Below, piece by piece: positions 6,779-8,115 of a stretch of 8,115 nucleotides of DNA. Both the position numbers and the translations under genes were made by a program. The stretch covers positions 1 to 8,115 of the forward strand of contig CAJMRV010000076.1 in assembly GCA_905215795.1 (NCBI GenBank), written 5' to 3'. Source of the DNA: an uncultured bacterium. GTDB lineage: Bacteria; Pseudomonadota; Gammaproteobacteria; Burkholderiales; Burkholderiaceae_F. Under the pieces are notes generated by a model. That model made no database searches and had not been told where the DNA came from. It saw only the letters and a program-made list of their open reading frames with translations. Numbering within the stretch: position 1 is the stretch's first letter; each line of letters starts with the position of its first letter.

Positions 6779-6815
6779 TGAAAAAACAAAGGGCGTCACG
6801 GTGTCGATGACGCCC
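6779..6815 (-). terminator. Intrinsic terminator of the M48 protease gene
   Basis: A perfect 8-bp stem GGGCGTCA/TGACGCCC (6791-6798 and 6808-6815) with a 9-base loop is followed on the minus strand by TTTGTTTTTT. It lies 62 bases past the protease stop codon. It separates that unit from the downstream reductase gene on the same strand, so the reductase needs its own promoter. Confidence 0.9.
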
Positions 6816-6877
6816 ATACGAGCGGCTGTTATTTTCTCACGGTTCACTCGGGTTTGTGGGTTTTTACCAAGAGAATC

Positions 6878-8115
6878 CTACTTTTTTTCATTTTTGAGCT
6901 TGATTTCGGCACGCACCTGCCTGAGCCGCGCGTCCACGAGGCTCATCGTGTAGAAGTCCCCGTCGGCCGCCTTCTGGGCGAGCGCGAATTGGTACTGGGC
7001 GGGTTCGAGTTCGCCCTCGAGGTAGAGGAGCTCGCCGGTGTGCAGGTACTGGAGACTGCGGCGTCCGAGCTTCTCACAGGCCCTGGCCATCCACTCGTGG
7101 TAGACGGGGTTCGAATCCGTGACGGCGTCGTTCTTCCGAAGCGTCTCGAGGATCTCCTCGTAGCGTCCGAGCGTGAAGAGCATGTCGAGCTCGTTGGTGA
7201 GCATCATCGTCGAGAGCGGATACGCGGAGGCGGCGCGGCGGGCCGCCTCGAGCGCGGCGGTCTTCGCTTCGGGCGTCTTCGCGGCGTCGAATTCGGCGCG
7301 GGTGAGGTTCCTCATGAGGATCGCGCTCTTTCCGGCACTCATGGAGCGTTTCGCCCAGAGGAGCGCGGAGGCGGCGTTCCCGCGGCGCCCCTCGATCACC
7401 GAGACGCCGTAGGCCGCGACGGCCTTGTGGACGCCCGAGCTCTTCTCGAAGGCCTCCTTGTAGCGGCCTTCGAGCGCTTCGAGCTGCGCCACGCCCTCGG
7501 TCTGGAGGACGGCGGCGCGCACCTGAACGAGCTGGAAGTCCAGGCTGTCGGCGTGCATCTTCACGGGGACCTGGCGGACGCGGTTCTCCATGTCGGCGAT
7601 GCGTTCGGCGGTGAGCGGATGGGTCGAGTAGTAGGCGGGCGCGACGAGCTGCGTGTAGCGGTCGTTCATCTCGAGGCGCTTGAAGAAGCCGGTGAGCCCG
7701 CGCGGATCGAATCCCGAGCGGGTGAGCGTCTGGAAGCCGATGCGGTCGGCCTCGCGTTCGGCGCTCTGCGAGTAGCCGAGCTGGCGCTGGATTAGGGCGG
7801 CCTGGCCGCCCATGGCGATCGCTCCGGCGAGGTCGCCCCCGGATTCGCCGCCCGCCCTCGCGGCGAGGATCGCCAGGAGGATCGTGCCGATCGTGATCGG
7901 CAGGGCCGACTTCTGCTGGTCGATCATGCGGGCGATGTGGCGCTGCACGACGTGTCCGATCTCATGGCCCATCACGCCGGCGAGCTCGCTCTCGGACTTC
8001 GCCGAGACGATCGTGCCGGTGTTGACGGCGATGAAGCCCCCGGGGAGCGCGAACGCGTTGAGGGAGCGGTCGAGCACCGGAAAGAAGAAGAACCGGTAGG
8101 TGTAGGAGTTCGTGT
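6878..8115 (-). CDS. BepA-like M48 family zinc metalloprotease with C-terminal helical repeats (5' end outside the window)
   Basis: The C-terminal 411 codons are visible and the frame is open through the right edge. The GTG at 8077 is internal, since the codons before it continue family-like sequence (YRFFFFPVLDRSLNAFALPGG spans that point). Seen: the zinc site HEIGH at 7952-7966; the third-ligand motif EREAD at 7745-7759; and STHP with its His at 7619-7621, in the position of the extra zinc-contacting His of E. coli BepA. A hydrophobic stretch follows the active site (about 7860-7900). An Ala-rich, helix-repeat region consistent with TPRs covers about 6935-7540, and the protein ends in a Lys/Glu-rich tail. 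The distance from HExxH to the C-terminus (about 361 residues) matches BepA (about 351), so roughly 85-90 N-terminal residues, including any signal peptide, are probably missing. BepA acts in the periplasm, degrading or helping to mature outer-membrane proteins such as LptD. The same role is likely here, but other periplasmic M48-TPR proteases exist. A clear terminator follows. Confidence 0.93.
   Translation of the reverse strand, partial: TNSYTYRFFFFPVLDRSLNAFALPGGFIAVNTGTIVSAKSESELAGVMGHEIGHVVQRHIARMIDQQKSALPITIGTILLAILAARAGGESGGDLAGAIAMGGQAALIQRQLGYSQSAEREADRIGFQTLTRSGFDPRGLTGFFKRLEMNDRYTQLVAPAYYSTHPLTAERIADMENRVRQVPVKMHADSLDFQLVQVRAAVLQTEGVAQLEALEGRYKEAFEKSSGVHKAVAAYGVSVIEGRRGNAASALLWAKRSMSAGKSAILMRNLTRAEFDAAKTPEAKTAALEAARRAASAYPLSTMMLTNELDMLFTLGRYEEILETLRKNDAVTDSNPVYHEWMARACEKLGRRSLQYLHTGELLYLEGELEPAQYQFALAQKAADGDFYTMSLVDARLRQVRAEIKLKNEKK

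Noticed and set aside
6639..6779. A 47-residue N-terminal extension of the reductase starting at 6779
   Set aside because: It begins in the T tract of the neighbour's terminator, is Pro/Arg-rich low complexity, and the family-like N-terminus with an upstream AGGA begins at 6638.
8075..8077. GTG at 8077 as the start of the M48 protease
   Set aside because: The 12 codons upstream stay open to the window edge and continue the conserved aromatic strand before DRSLNAFALPGG, so the gene is cut by the window and not started here.
1..8115. Mobile element, CRISPR array, toxin-antitoxin pair or defence system
   Set aside because: All genes are core-type families with uniform base use, and no terminal repeats, spacer arrays or transposase/integrase motifs were seen on either strand.

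Overview
The window is a GC-rich chromosomal stretch that looks like ordinary housekeeping and envelope-maintenance DNA from a betaproteobacterium, probably of the order Burkholderiales. Three things suggest this: the ferredoxin-NADP reductase reads like Burkholderiales homologues along its whole length, metG and mrp are divergent neighbours as in many Proteobacteria, and the protease resembles the outer-membrane quality-control enzyme BepA, which implies a Gram-negative cell. A gut Sutterellaceae-like genus is possible, but that is only a guess. Base and codon use is uniform, and I see no transposase, integrase, phage gene, CRISPR array, tRNA or rRNA. I did not find a novel multi-gene system.

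Layout from left to right: (1) a SulP/SLC26 anion transporter with a STAS domain on the minus strand (106-1812), followed on its 3' side by hairpins without U tails; (2) a 252-base gap with three hairpins (1813-2064); (3) full-length methionyl-tRNA synthetase metG on the minus strand (2065-4134); (4) a 162-base divergent promoter region (4135-4296) with a repeated TAAAA-type motif; (5) mrp/apbC on the plus strand (4297-5421), closed by a strong intrinsic terminator; (6) a ferredoxin-NADP reductase of the thioredoxin-reductase-like type on the minus strand (true start near 6638, end 5556), convergent with mrp; (7) a GC-rich gap holding an intrinsic terminator; (8) the 3' part of a BepA-like M48 metalloprotease with a C-terminal helical repeat region on the minus strand (6878 to the right edge).

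The genes are not one pathway. Each appears to be its own or nearly its own transcription unit. Loose links are that Mrp handles Fe-S clusters while the reductase supplies electrons to ferredoxin, itself an Fe-S protein. The SulP transporter and the M48 protease serve the inner membrane and the periplasm/outer membrane. The points most worth a second look are the repeated motif between metG and mrp, the complementarity between the M48 terminator loop and its downstream sequence, and the several minus-strand 3' hairpins that lack U tracts.
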